Assembly: GCF_003672135.1 (NCBI RefSeq)
Contig: NC_039506.1
Coordinates: forward strand, 12,152,001 to 12,216,000
Reading direction: 5' to 3'
DNA from: Ooceraea biroi
Taxonomy: Eukaryota; Arthropoda; Insecta; Hymenoptera; Formicidae
Length of the DNA: 64,000 bases
Part shown: positions 10,738 through 21,379 of the stretch, piece after piece
How the letters are laid out: each line of letters opens with the position of its first letter
Numbering within the stretch: position 1 is the first letter of the stretch
Notes under the pieces: model-generated
Database searches by the model: none
What the model saw: only the letters and a program-made list of their open reading frames with translations
Told to the model about the DNA's origin: nothing
Translations under genes and position numbers: made by a program

Positions 10738-12520
10738 TTAAATGTCGCGTAACCGCGATTTATTTAATTTCATTACGGAAAATAATTGTTCGCATGAATA
10801 TGTAGAACCGAATATACTCATTATTTTTGCGGCGCGAGCATGTATTCGAGGAAAACGTTCTTGTGATACATATGAATAAAATTGTACAATATCAGTCGTT
10901 GTGTGGAAACGATTTTTAAGGGTAGTGTCACATTTTAAATCAATTAATTCTAATTGTATATCTGCGGGAACGATATTAATATCAACGGTAAAGGGCGTCA
11001 TAAAGATAAGCAAATCTAATTCTAAAAGATGTATTTCTCTGAAACGATAGTCGAATTCATCGTGTAGTAACTGAAGTGAATTTATATATTTGTCGTATTG
11101 CTTATCTGCAATGTGCATGGCAACAGATAATAAATTTGGAAAGTGCAACAACTGTCGGGATTGAAACTGATTAACCCATAAATTAAGTTTCATTTTAAAA
11201 GACTGAATTTGATCGAACATATGAACAATTAATTTATCCTTGCCTTGTAAAGAATAATTTAATGTATTTAAATGACCAGTAATATCCGTGAGAAAAGCAA
11301 GATCGGCGATCAAAGAAGGTTGTGATAGTTCGGATATACATTTATCTTTCATTTCTAAAAATATAATTATTTCTTCGCGTAAACGAAAGAAACGCTCAAG
11401 AGTTTTACCTCGACTAAGCCATCGCGTTTCACAAAAATAGGGGATATCAGTATAATCCGATTCTAAAGAAGATAAAAACTCGCGAAATTGACGATGGTTC
11501 AATCCTGTAGTTCTAATAAAATTTACAACCTTAATTACAATTTTCATTACTTCATCGTATTTTAAAGATTTTGCGCACAGTGCCTCTTGATGGATGATAC
11601 AATGGATGGAATAAATTTTTTGTTTCGATTGTGCTATTAATTTGGATTTTAAACATCCTACGAAACCTGTATAACATCCAACCATTACTGCAGCATCATC
11701 AGTAGCAACTGAAGCTAATTTATCCCAAGATAAGTTTATGTTTGCAACTGCTTCTTCAACACTGTGCAATATGTCTTCTCCAGTTGTGGTGTGTTTCAAA
11801 GGCATTATATTTAATAATTCTTCAGTAATAGAGAGGTTGCTATCCACACCACGAATAAAAATTGCTAATTGTACAGTATCAACGATATCAGTACTTTCAT
11901 CGAGAGCTAACGAAAAAGCAATAAAATTCTTTGCTTTTAATGACAATTGTTGTTCCAGATCTTCACTTAATTTTTCAATGCGGCGTATCACAGTTCGAGG
12001 AGACAAACTAATTGATTTAAATTTATTAACATTATCAGGATCTATCGCCTCTGCCGCAATTTCGAGACATTGTTTCACAAATGGACCAATAGTAAATGGA
12101 CGTGATTCACGTGCAATAAGATGAGCAATTTTATAGCTAGCATACAATGCAGGCTTATTTAATTCTGATTCTTTTTCCTATATTAGAAAAAATTAAAACT
12201 AAATGTAATAAAAGTCACATATTTTACATACACGACAATGTAATATATAATGTAGTATAAATTAAAAATTTTACTTTATTATTGATGACAGCTGATTTTA
12301 AATCTTGCAAAAGTTTCACTCTTTCCGATCCTATTATCTTGTCATAAGTGGTTCCATGTTTTGTATTATAATGTCTTTCGATATTATATTTTTTTGGAAT
12401 CATACATGTTCCACAGATCAAACATTGTGCTTGATTATTAAGTTTTATTATAAACCATCTTTCTTCCCAACTTTCAGAACTTTCAGAATTTTAAGTTCTT
12501 TTCGTACTTTAATTATCCAT
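10738..12520 (-). pseudogene. hAT transposase with BED-like zinc finger, one intron, nearly complete
   Basis: Exon 1 (12520-12275) starts at an ATG and carries SWEERWFIIKLNNQAQCLIC, then a finger CxxC...HYNTKH. A GT-AG intron of 97 bp (12178-12274) joins NNK to EKESELNKPALYASYK in frame. Exon 2 (12177-10738) runs 479 codons through the RNase H-like fold (FSLALDESTDIVDTVQLAIF, ATDDAAVMVGCYTG, YFCETRWLSRGKTLE) to the dimerisation end (GSTYSCEQLFSVMKLNKSRL). It resembles the GTF2IRD2/ZBED-like hAT proteins common in ants. Two stops follow the first three codons (MDN, stop, STKRT, stop). A frameshift near 10740 replaces the usual RLTDSHL end with RLRDI. It is therefore damaged at both ends but intact in the catalytic core. 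Confidence 0.85.
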
Positions 12521-12693
12521 GTGCAGGAGTGAATATTAAAAGCGGGAAAGATTCGATAGAAATCTGTTTTACTATACTTCTAACGACTGGCATCGAAAAC
12601 GCGAACCTCTGATTGTTTATTAGTTACCATCCATATATTTCTATCGCAGTCTCATTATTCATTTGTCGATATGCCCAGCAGCTAGGCACTCGC

Positions 12694-14038
12694 GGGCGCC
12701 CGTGCCCAATTTCAGACTTTTGCCGATCTCTGCTGTAGACCACGACTCCTGAGTCATCACGGGCAAGGGCTCCTCCTCAGGTAAGTCAACCCCCGCAACA
12801 GTCGTAGCCACGCCCTCCACAACCGGAGGAGGCCACGGGTCATTGCTAGTAATTCGCGGTTTGGCTCGCGCAGGTTGACCAGCCACTCGCCCAGTTGCCG
12901 GCTCAAAAACACCAGCATCCCCCAACAATTCGTCACGCATCTTCCGCAGGGCGTCCATCTGCTGCGAGATTCGCTCATCATATTGTTGGACCAGGCGACG
13001 GCGCTCAGCATCCCCCATAGATGACGGAGGAGGATCGGCAGGTGACATCTCCGCTTCCGGAACAGGCCGCTCATCCACTCGACGTCCCGAACACTCCCGT
13101 TGCTGAGGCAGAGGCGCCTCCACCTTATCAATCGGATCAATCGCTGGACGCTCCTCAGGTCGCGGAGGATCCATCTCCACCGAGGTAGACCTAGACCCGA
13201 TCCGCAACCTCAACGCATTCAGGGACGATCTGAGAGCAGTCACCCGCGTCTCAGACTCCCGAAGAGCAAACCGCGCCTCCTCCAACGCCTTCCGCTCCAC
13301 TCGCAGGTCAGCCGCTAAAGACTCGTTCCAAGCCCGCAGGAAAGCAAAGTCCTCGCTCTCCTCCGCCCGCTCAGTCAGGATCGCCACATCATAAAAGCAC
13401 TGTATTCGTTCTTTAATTTGACCGGACAATTTACCCTGCATACGCGAACTCTTTACCCGGCCAATATCAATATTATTGAGCCACCGAAAGCCGCACACCT
13501 TGATTTGTTCTGCCGACAGGGGCCCCAGCTCCGACGCACGCTTCAGCTCATTACAGGAGCGCAAAGACGCCTCCGCCAAACGGGCACCCGGCACGACTCT
13601 CCTCTTCTTCGGGGTACGACCACGACCACGAGCCGGCCGATCCGGTCGAGCCGAGGACGACTCAGAGACATCCATCACGTCGTCATCAGTGAGGGCAGGA
13701 CTCTCCCGAGCCGACGCCGTGGGCGAGACCGGACCCCCATCAGAATGCACCGCCCGTGTAAACCGTCTGCCACTAATACAGACATCGGAATCCGATCCAA
13801 CCCGTTCATGCGGGGGAGTCGGAGTCACCGAGTCCCTCTCCCGCTTGGCCCCTCACTTACTGCCATCGCTCGTCGACTTCACAGGACGTGAAGGTTTCGC
13901 AAAAACCGGGGCAAGATCCTCCAAATCTTGCAAAATGCGATCTATTTCCGGATCAGAGTTTGTCGCAGGAAGCTCAACAAGAGGACCAACATCCTCAGAA
14001 GGAGGAGCCACTCCACTGTCCACTGGCTCACTCGCCAT
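12694..14038 (-). pseudogene. LINE ORF1, 5' part
   Basis: An ATG at 14038 begins MASEPVDSGVAPPSEDVGPL and stops at 13853-13855. The next frame (13828 leftward) carries a basic segment (RPARGRGRTPKKRRVVPG), a long coiled coil (ERKALEEARFALRESETRVT) and acidic/proline stretches, and runs to ARECL where the hAT inserted. Codon use is G+C-rich, unlike the surrounding AT-rich DNA, which marks the LINE as foreign in composition. One frameshift near 13850 breaks it. Confidence 0.75.
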
Positions 14039-15183
14039 AGCGCCAATTTAGTACAAAAACCGTATCAATAAGGGGGGAAAGCCGTGAAATAAGTCAGTAT
14101 AAGTAGCCTCTAATCGAATTTCCTCTGTTCTAGGTACGCAAAGACATCCACAGACGGGCGCCCTCCCCTCGCACAGAGCACGAATGGCCTGACGATCGGC
14201 CCGTAACGCGACGCGGAGACGATGGTTCAAAATAACAAAGTAATTAATATATATATGTATGTGAATCGTATATTGTGAGGACCGACACTACACATATATT
14301 TTTTTGAGTACATAGGTATACATCAACGTGTAGATGAGTATATTAACGGAATTGTTTATATGTACATATATATTAATTTTCCGAAGTTATTCAGCATTTT
14401 CGTCTGTATACAGTAATCGTATATACTGAGGACCAATATTTTAGAAATTATTTAGACTCTTTCTTTGCTCATTCTGAAATATATGTTGTTTTATTTCCCA
14501 TCGCTTTCTGGCATGCAATAACTGTTCTACAGAAATAAACTGTCACTTAAACCAAATTTGCAAAATTTTGGAATTTGCTGTACAATTTGTATTTCAACTC
14601 AGTACAAAACTAGATACATTTTGTTGGAAAGGAATAATGATTACGAAACACTGATGTAAAAACCGATTTGACTTCTGGTAGAGCAGCGCTCGTAATAAAT
14701 AACTTCTTAATATGGTTCTCGTTGTAAAATATATCAGTATCGTATTGTACGAGGACCGGCAAGTTTTTCGCGTTTTTGCACTATAATAGTGGCTAGTGAA
14801 TTATAGGATAAGACTTTTTCGATTTGCAACTTCTGGAGCTGTTGAAATGGTTGTATTCCAGAACTCGCTATCTCCAGCTATTTAGACGTAAATTGGAAGA
14901 AACTTTTAATGTATATCGATCTACCGTATTGTATAAGAACCAACAAGTTTTTCGCATTTTGCGACAGTTGATAGCGATTAAGCGAGATAAGACCATTTTG
15001 ATCAGCAAATAAATATTTTTCGAAAGAGTAGTATTCCGGAAATCTCTATCTGCAGCCGTTCAGGCGTAAACTGGAAGAATGGTTATTTTAATGTATATCG
15101 TTTACTATGAGGACCGACAAGTTTTTCTCATTTTCGGATGGAACGGTGGCAGATAGCGATTCGCGGGATAAGATCATTTATAT

Positions 15184-15511
15184 TGTTACGTGTCCGGGCG
15201 GACTTCGCTCGTCACACGCTCGCGCCACTCACTCACAGTCACTCGCGCGCTCGCGGAAATAACACTCGCGTATTATAGAAAAACAGAAACTTTATTTTAA
15301 TGATATCAGATGTATAATTCGTGCAATTATCGGAGCGGTTCGCGACACGTCCAGCTGGAATAGCAGCTGATCTTCGACTCGTTGTTCACGTCTTGTTTAT
15401 CCGTTGTCCGAAGACCTCGTCGCTCGGAGAGTCGCGTCTTCTGTCTTGCAGCCGACTCTCAGCTGAGACGACCGGCGGTATTGCACTGGGTGGCCAACCC
15501 GGTCACAACAC
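15184..15511. mobile_element. Possible solo LTR inside the tandem array
   Basis: About 328 bp of G+C-richer sequence interrupts a repeat unit. It starts TGTTACGTGTCCGGGCGG and ends CCGGTCACAACA, giving TG...CA ends, with TATT on both sides (15181-15184 and 15512-15515) overlapping the terminal T. No coding sequence. TG...CA and a 4-bp duplication suggest a Ty3-like LTR, but the duplication and the TG end cannot both be exact. Confidence 0.4.
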
Positions 15512-16974
15512 TATTAACAATTTCTAGAGCTATCGACAGAATAGTATTCCAGATATCTATCTGGACCCGTTTAGGCATAAATTGAAAGAATGGTTATTTT
15601 AATGTATATCGTTTTATGAGGACTGACAAGATTTTCGCATTTTCAGATGAAACGGTGGCAAATAACGATTCGTGGGATAAGATCATTTCTATCATCACTG
15701 TCTAGAGCTATCGAAAGGGTAGTATTACGGATATCTCTATCTGAAGTCGTTTAGGCATAAATTGAAAGATATTTTATTTTAATGCATATCGTTTACTATG
15801 AGGACCGACAGGTTTTTCACGTTTTTCTGATGGAACGGTGGCAGATAGTGATTCGCGGGATAAGATAGTTTCTATCAATAATTTCTACAACTATCGAAAG
15901 TAGTATTCCGGAAATTTTTATCTCAAGTCGTTTAGGCATAAATTGGAAGATATTTTATTTTAATGTATATCGTTTACTATGAGAACCAACAAGTTTTTCT
16001 CATTTTCGGATGGAGTGGCAGATAGCGATTCGCGGGATAAAATCATTTCGATCACTAATTTCTAGAGTTATCGAGAGGTAGTAGTCCGGAACTTTCTATC
16101 TCAAGTCGTTTAGGCATAAAATGAAAGATATTATATTTTAATGTATATTGTTCTCTATGAGGATCAATAAAGTTTTCGCATTTAATAAATCTCTCATAAC
16201 TCTTTGCAACCATTAAATATCGACATTTTCTAAACTACTCATTATTCTATGTATTAAAAAGATAGTACTAATATACGCTATCGAAAAGGTAGTATGTCAG
16301 AAATCTCTGTTTCAAACCGTTTAGGCGTAAATTGGAAGAAAGTTTATTTTAATGTATATCGTTTACTATGAGAATCGATAAGGTTTTCGCATTTTCTGAC
16401 GGAAGGGTGGCAGATAGGAATTGACGAGATAATACCATTTTGATCAGCAATTTCTAGAACTATCGAAAAGGTATTCAGGAAATCTCTACCTCAAACCGTT
16501 TAGGCGTAAATTGGAAGAAAGTTTATTTTAATGTATATCGTTTACTATGAGGACCGACAAGTTTTTCGCATTTTCTGATGGAACGTTGGCAGATAGGGAT
16601 TCGCGGGATAAGACCATTTCGATCAGCAGTTTCTAGAATTATCGAAAGTATTCAGGAAATCTATATCTCAAACCGTTTAGGCGTAAATTGGAAGAAAGTT
16701 AGTTTAATGTATATCGTTTACTATGAGGACCGACAAGTTTTTCGCATTTTCTGATGGAACGGTGGCAGATAGGGATTCACGGGATAAAAACATTTTGATC
16801 AGCAATTTCTAGAACTATCTAAAGGGTACTATTCAGGAAATCTCTATGGCGTAAATTGGAAGAAAGTTTATTTTAATGTATACTGTGTACTATGCGAACC
16901 GAGAAGTTTTTCGCATTTTCTGATAGAATGGTAGCAGATAAGGATTCGCTGGATATTCTGATAAAACTTTTCCT

Positions 16975-17460
16975 TTGGCAATAGTTTGTCCGAAGCTTAG
17001 TTTTTAAGGTATAAAGGAAAATAGCGTATGACGGGTCGCGTAGAGAGATGAGCAGGGATGGCGCAACGTACTGTTACACGCGGGTGCTTAGGAACTTCGA
17101 GAGAATATACGAAATAAAATATGGTGACCATTTCGAACATCTTTTGTGAAGAAAGAAAACGGAAAAATAATTTGCTCTTTTCAGGGCAACCTTGGGGCAA
17201 ATATTTTATTTCATCATACATTCTCTTAAAGTTCGCAAATTATTAAGAGTAATCGAAAGTAAATAAAATACTTAAGGAAATTTATTTGTTTCCTACGATT
17301 TGCAATGAGAAACAAAAAATTTGCATTTGCAATATTTTCAATAAATTAGATAAATAATATTAATATTAATATTAATCAATATTCTAAGTATTTAAAAGAA
17401 TTTCAAGTTAAATTTTTAATAATCTCACTCCTCTATCTTTAATAATCTCCTCTTTGCCAT
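16975..17460. other. Non-array DNA within the tandem array, no gene
   Basis: AT-rich with a stretch at 17030-17110 of mixed composition (GACGGGTCGCGTAGAGAGAT). No open frame worth calling. Confidence 0.35.
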
Positions 17461-18254
17461 TGGAAAATTATCTCTATGGCGTAAATTGGAAGAAAGTTTA
17501 TTTTAATGTATATCGTTTACTATGAGGACCGATAAGGTTTTCACATTTTTCGATGGATTGGTGGCAGATAGGATTTCGCGGGATAAGATCATTTCGATGA
17601 GCAAATTCTAGGGCTATCGAAAGGGTAGTATTCCGGAACTCTCTTTCTCAGCCAGGTGGCCGTAAATGTGAAGAAACTGTATTTTTACTATATGTCGTTC
17701 TGTCGTATAGTATGAGGACCAACATTTTTGTCGCATTTTGTACTGAAACGTTGGCAGATTTGCAGAATAAAACCTTCTCAATCAAAAATTCGAGAACTAT
17801 TGAAATGGTACTGTTCCAGAAAGTCCCAAGTTGTGTAAGCATAAGTGGGAAAACTTTTCTTACTCTGGCCGTGATCGCGTCCTTGATGTTTCTTAAATTT
17901 GCAGGTATTATTATTTGTATTGTTGTGAAAAACAATAATGTTCGATATCATCAGTACCAAGTAACACATGTTATTGGAATAAAAGAGCAACCATATGTTT
18001 ATTTATATGCTTAGTATATAGAAGTACAGATTTATTAGAATTAATACAAAAATTACTTCTAAGCTTGGGGCTATGATAATCTACCATGACCTCCTTCAAG
18101 GTAAATACACTCACTCCCAAAAAAAGCGGTACACTAAAATTTAGGGAAAAATTTACCAACCTTCAAATGATCATAACTTGGTAAATAATGAAGATAAAAA
18201 TATGTTCAAAAATGCAAAATGAAGCTTCAAGTATCCACTTTAAGAATATTTGAA

Positions 18255-18690
18255 TGGCAATTATGGTCGGCCATTTGATTCAAAATGGCGGATGACAAAA
18301 TGAGAGGATGCAAAAGTGATAACCGAAAGTCCGAGTTTGTGACGGTGCATGGCGTGAATTAGATATCGCAGCCTAATGGGACCAAATGCAAATGAAAATA
18401 TAGAGTGTTATCTTTAAAATGCTTTTTACCGAGCTCGATGCGATCATTTTTCGCTGAGTTGTGCAACTTTAAAAAAAAAACACTCTGTTAAATAAATTTG
18501 GAGTATCTCAACAAAAAATGATCGCATCGAGCTTTGTAAAAAAGCGTTTTAAAGATAAAATTCTATACTTTTATATGCATTTAGTCCCATTGGGCTGCAA
18601 TACCTACTTTACACCATGTGCCATCGCAAACTCGAATCTTCTTTTATCAATTTCGCATGCTCTCCCTTTCCGCCATTTTAAAAAACTCGT
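18255..18690. repeat. Imperfect palindromic element
   Basis: AATGGCGGATGACAAAATGA at about 18280 pairs with the inverse near 18680, and CGAGCTCGATGCGATCATTT at about 18430 pairs with AAATGATCGCATCGAGCTTT at about 18520. The centre is near 18475. This is probably a foldback or terminal-inverted-repeat element with no coding capacity. Confidence 0.65.
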
Positions 18691-18847
18691 CGTGTACAAT
18701 TTCGATTTAAATTGCGAAAAGTAGGGTTTCAAAGCTTTAAAACCGTTTTTGAAATTTTGTGCTAGGATAGTTAGGTACCGAGATATTCAATTTCGAATTT
18801 GCAATATCGTTGATTCAGCAAGGCCTAAGGAATTAGAAAACCCTGCG

Positions 18848-18848
<1 letters not shown>

Positions 18849-18878
<30 letters not shown>

Positions 18879-18943
18879 CACAAGGAGGGTTTGGAGTCTT
18901 AAATTACTGTGGAACTAACGAACCACGGGGTCCTCATCCTTGT

Positions 18944-19008
<65 letters not shown>
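18849..19008. repeat. CA microsatellites
   Basis: (CA)n runs at about 18857-18880 and 18944-19008, the second of about 30 units. They are separated by 60 bp of unique sequence. Confidence 0.95.
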
Positions 19009-19011
<3 letters not shown>

Positions 19012-19460
19012 CATACACCTACACCCACACACGCACACACCACATAAGAAGGATTTGGTATAAAGAATAATGAACGCAGCAGTTGGAATTATAAAAGAAC
19101 TAAACGAACCGCAGAGTTTTCTAATTAACTTTTTTTTAATGGATCTCTTCATTTCTCATTATACAGTCTTGTAGCTTACCTCGAGAGCTTTTCAAAACGC
19201 TATAATAAAGTATTCTTTCGTTAAATATTATTCGAGTTATGAGAACTAAAAGCGTTTCTCGAAAGTAAAATTCCACAAAGATTGTATATAAGTCGCTAAG
19301 CCAAACCGCGAATTAATTCTGTCGTATTGCGGCATACTGAGAGGAAGCTCTGCTACTCTATGGCGTGATAAGTTAGATATACGTTAAAGTTTCTTCTCAG
19401 TTCATATTTTCATTTCTTAACTATAATATTATCAGTAACATATTTTTTAAGATAGTAGAC

Positions 19461-20511
19461 ATGGGTGATTATACTCCTAAAGAAATCGTCGATATGTTAG
19501 TAGTTTTCGTAGAATGTTTTGGCAATTACCGTGAAGCTGCGAGACTTTACCGAAATCGGTATCCAAACAGACGACATCCAAATAATACCGTCATTCGGAG
19601 GCTTAAGATAAGAGACGAACAGGGTCAGTTGACTCGTCGTCACGCTAAACGTGATTATGATGTTGATGATGTACGTGTTCTGGCTGTCTTAGCGGCTGTT
19701 CACACTGACCCTCATATTAGTACGCGCCAAATAGCTAGACAAACAGGTATACCTCAGAGAACGATTGTGAAAATTTCGAGGAAAAACAAGCATCATCCAT
19801 ACCATATCACATTAACGCAGGCTCTAACTCCAAATGACATGCGACAACGTGTACTATTTGACAATGGGCTGGACAGATGATTGCGCATGATGCAGATTTC
19901 TTTAAATACATTCTATTCTCTGATGAATCGACATTTAAAAATACCGGAGAATTAAATACACATAATTGTCATTACTGGTCGGATGTCAATCATTATTGGC
20001 ATAGGCAAGTTAATAATCAACATCGTTAGAGTGTAGTAGTTTGGTGTGGAATTGTCAACGGTTATCTAATTGATCCTTATTTTTTTCATCAGAATGTGAC
20101 CGGACATAGCTTTCTAGAGTTATTAAGAGACCACTTACCCACTTTACTTGAAGAAGTCGATTTGGAGACAAGGCGAAGAATGTGGATGGTGCGCCACCAC
20201 ATTTCGCACGAAACATAAGACATTTTTTAGATCAAAACTTCAACGGTAGGTGGATCGGACGGGGTGGTCCAATTGCATGGCTTCCTCGGTCACCAGATTT
20301 GACTTCACCTGATTTTTACTTGTGGGGGTACGTGAAAAATTGGGTGTTCGAACGGGAACCGACGACAAGGGAAGACATGATCGAACAAATTCGAATGGCT
20401 TGTAGAGCAATACCAAGGGCTGTCTTACTTCGAACGGTCGAACACTTCGCAAAGAGAATCAGGTTATGCATTCGAGCCAACGGGGATAACTTTGAACAGC
20501 TTTTCCGATAG
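19461..20511 (+). pseudogene. DDD transposase with DUF4817-like N-terminus, 41-residue spacing
   Basis: The first frame (19461-19880) has the helix-turn-helix region: YTPKEIVDMLVVFVECFGNY, YRNRYPNRRHP, and STRQIARQTGIPQRTI. After a frameshift near 19860 the catalytic part reads ILFSDESTF, YWSDVNHYWHRQVNNQHR, a stop, then SVVVWCGIVNGYLIDPYF. A deletion of about 10 bp removes the usual residues before DGAPPHFA (20182). The last catalytic region is RSPDLTSPDFYLWG. Counting from the Asp of DGAPPH to the Asp of SPDF gives 41 residues between, so DD41D rather than the DD34D of classic mariner. Related proteins are very common in ants. The stop, frameshift and deletion make it dead. Confidence 0.85.
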
Positions 20512-20526
20512 ATACTGAGAAACAGT

Positions 20527-20715
20527 TAATCAAGCACCCAGAATCGCGAGAGGCTAGGGGACTCGCGTAACTCAAGCACCCCGAATCGCGAGAGGTTAGG
20601 GAACTCGCGTAAATCAAGCACCCCGAATCGCGAGAGGCTAGGGGACTCGCGTTAATCAAGCACCCCGAATCGCGAAAGGCTAGGGGACTCGCGTTAATCA
20701 AGCACCCCGAAGGGA
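20527..20715. repeat. 42-bp minisatellite, about 4.4 units
   Basis: The unit CAAGCACCCCGAATCGCGAG followed by AGGCTAGGGGACTCGCGTTA is repeated four times plus a partial. It lies between the transposase stop and the right inverted end, inside the transposon. Copies differ by one to three bases. Confidence 0.95.
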
Positions 20716-20948
20716 ACAGAAACCTACTACATCCACGCCGTTGTTCCTGGGTAGCGCTAAAAGTAGGATAGTTGATAGAACGGTACACTTTAGGTAATGC
20801 AAATGCCGGCAGTACTGTAACATGTAGTTTGCATAACTCGAATAATATTTAACGAAAAAATACTTTATTATAGCGTTTTGAAAAGCTCTCGAGGTAAGCT
20901 ACAAGACTGTATAATGAGAAATAAAGAGATCCATTAAAAAAAAGTTAA

Positions 20949-21379
20949 CCTTCACATAACCTTGACAGGTGCACCCAAGGTCAAATCAGTGGCAGCATCT
21001 TATGTCCCCCTTGAAGTCATAAAACTTTTATAAGAAACATTTTTCGATACAAGATTTGGTTTATGTGTATACTTAAAGTATAAAACAGTATACTTTGGAA
21101 CGCTGTAACTCACTGAAAAATGGTTCAATTGCAAAAAAAAACCTTTGTATTCGTCTCATTATCAGCTACAACTTTCATTTAGAGAGAAAAATCAACTTCC
21201 ATTTAAAAAATGGCCGCCATGATGAAATCTCTAAAGTGGTACCATCTACAATTAAATTGATAATGCTATTATCTTGCCCCCTTCGAACCAAACGACTTTT
21301 GTCTGAAACATTTTTCGATACAAGATTTGGTTTCCGAGAAAAATCAATGCGTTACTTAAAATGGCTCACCCTGTATATA
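20949..21379. other. Spacer with degenerate repeats, no gene
   Basis: CGATACAAGATTTGGTTT occurs at 21047-21063 and again near 21317, and TTTTGTCTGAAACATTTTTC resembles text in the palindromic element to the right. This is probably a diverged relative of that element. Confidence 0.4.

Larger units (their letters stand above)
9331..12685 (-). mobile_element. hAT transposon inserted in LINE ORF1, 8-bp target duplication
   Basis: The direct repeat GCACTCGC flanks it at 9323-9330 and 12686-12693. Removing 9331-12685 plus one repeat rejoins the LINE ORF1 sequence. The 8-bp duplication and the transposase at 10738-12520 both fit hAT. Terminal inverted repeats are not obvious; the left end starts AGCGCC and is disturbed by the nested element. 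Without the nested 1163 bp the transposon is about 2.2 kb. Confidence 0.8.
5070..14240 (-). mobile_element. R1-clade non-LTR retrotransposon (LINE), split by a hAT insertion
   Basis: Read on the - strand it has a 5' UTR (about 14039-14240), ORF1 with three CCHC-type knuckles, and ORF2 with an AP-like endonuclease, reverse transcriptase and C-terminal Cys/His motif. The two ORFs overlap by a few bases at 8363-8373. This layout is that of the R1 clade. Bases 9331-12685 are a later insertion. Both ORFs carry frameshifts, so the copy is dead. I see no 28S rDNA flank, so it is not a standard rDNA-inserted R1. Boundaries are approximate. Confidence 0.85.
14241..17710. repeat. Diverged tandem array, unit about 175-182 bp
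   Basis: The landmark TATCGTTTACTATGAGGACC followed by GACAAGTTTTTCGCATTTT recurs at about 14738, 14917, 15096, 15606, 15787, 15968, 16146, 16362, 16536, 16712, 16882, 17509 and 17693, with weaker copies at 14264 and 14416. Other unit landmarks are CGTTTAGGCGTAAATTGGAA and GCAGATAGCGATTCGCGGGA. Copies are diverged, so the array is old. It is broken at 15184-15511 (possible LTR) and 16975-17460 (unrelated AT-rich DNA). Confidence 0.9.
19125..20948 (+). mobile_element. Tc1/mariner-superfamily element with 114-bp inverted ends
   Basis: The left end 19125-19240 (TTAACTTTTTTTTAATGGAT, then CTTGTAGCTTACCTCGAGAG) is the inverse of 20833-20948. Inside are the transposase pseudogene 19461-20511 and a 42-bp tandem repeat. 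A diverged copy of the end occurs at 22485-22545. Confidence 0.85.

Noticed and set aside
13476..14051. + strand 191-codon frame
   Set aside because: Antisense shadow of the G+C-rich LINE ORF1.
17712..18014. 100-codon frame with hydrophobic segment
   Set aside because: It starts in the last unit of the tandem array and runs into unrelated AT-rich DNA; no acceptor, donor or family motif.
18749..19063. Frame rich in Thr-His repeats
   Set aside because: Translation of CA microsatellites.
20527..20715. Regular repeats considered as a CRISPR array
   Set aside because: Repeats are directly adjacent with no unique spacers, and the genome is animal.
20459..20788. Repeated-peptide frame on the - strand (CLINASPLASRDSG units)
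   Set aside because: It is the translation of the 42-bp minisatellite and has no independent support.
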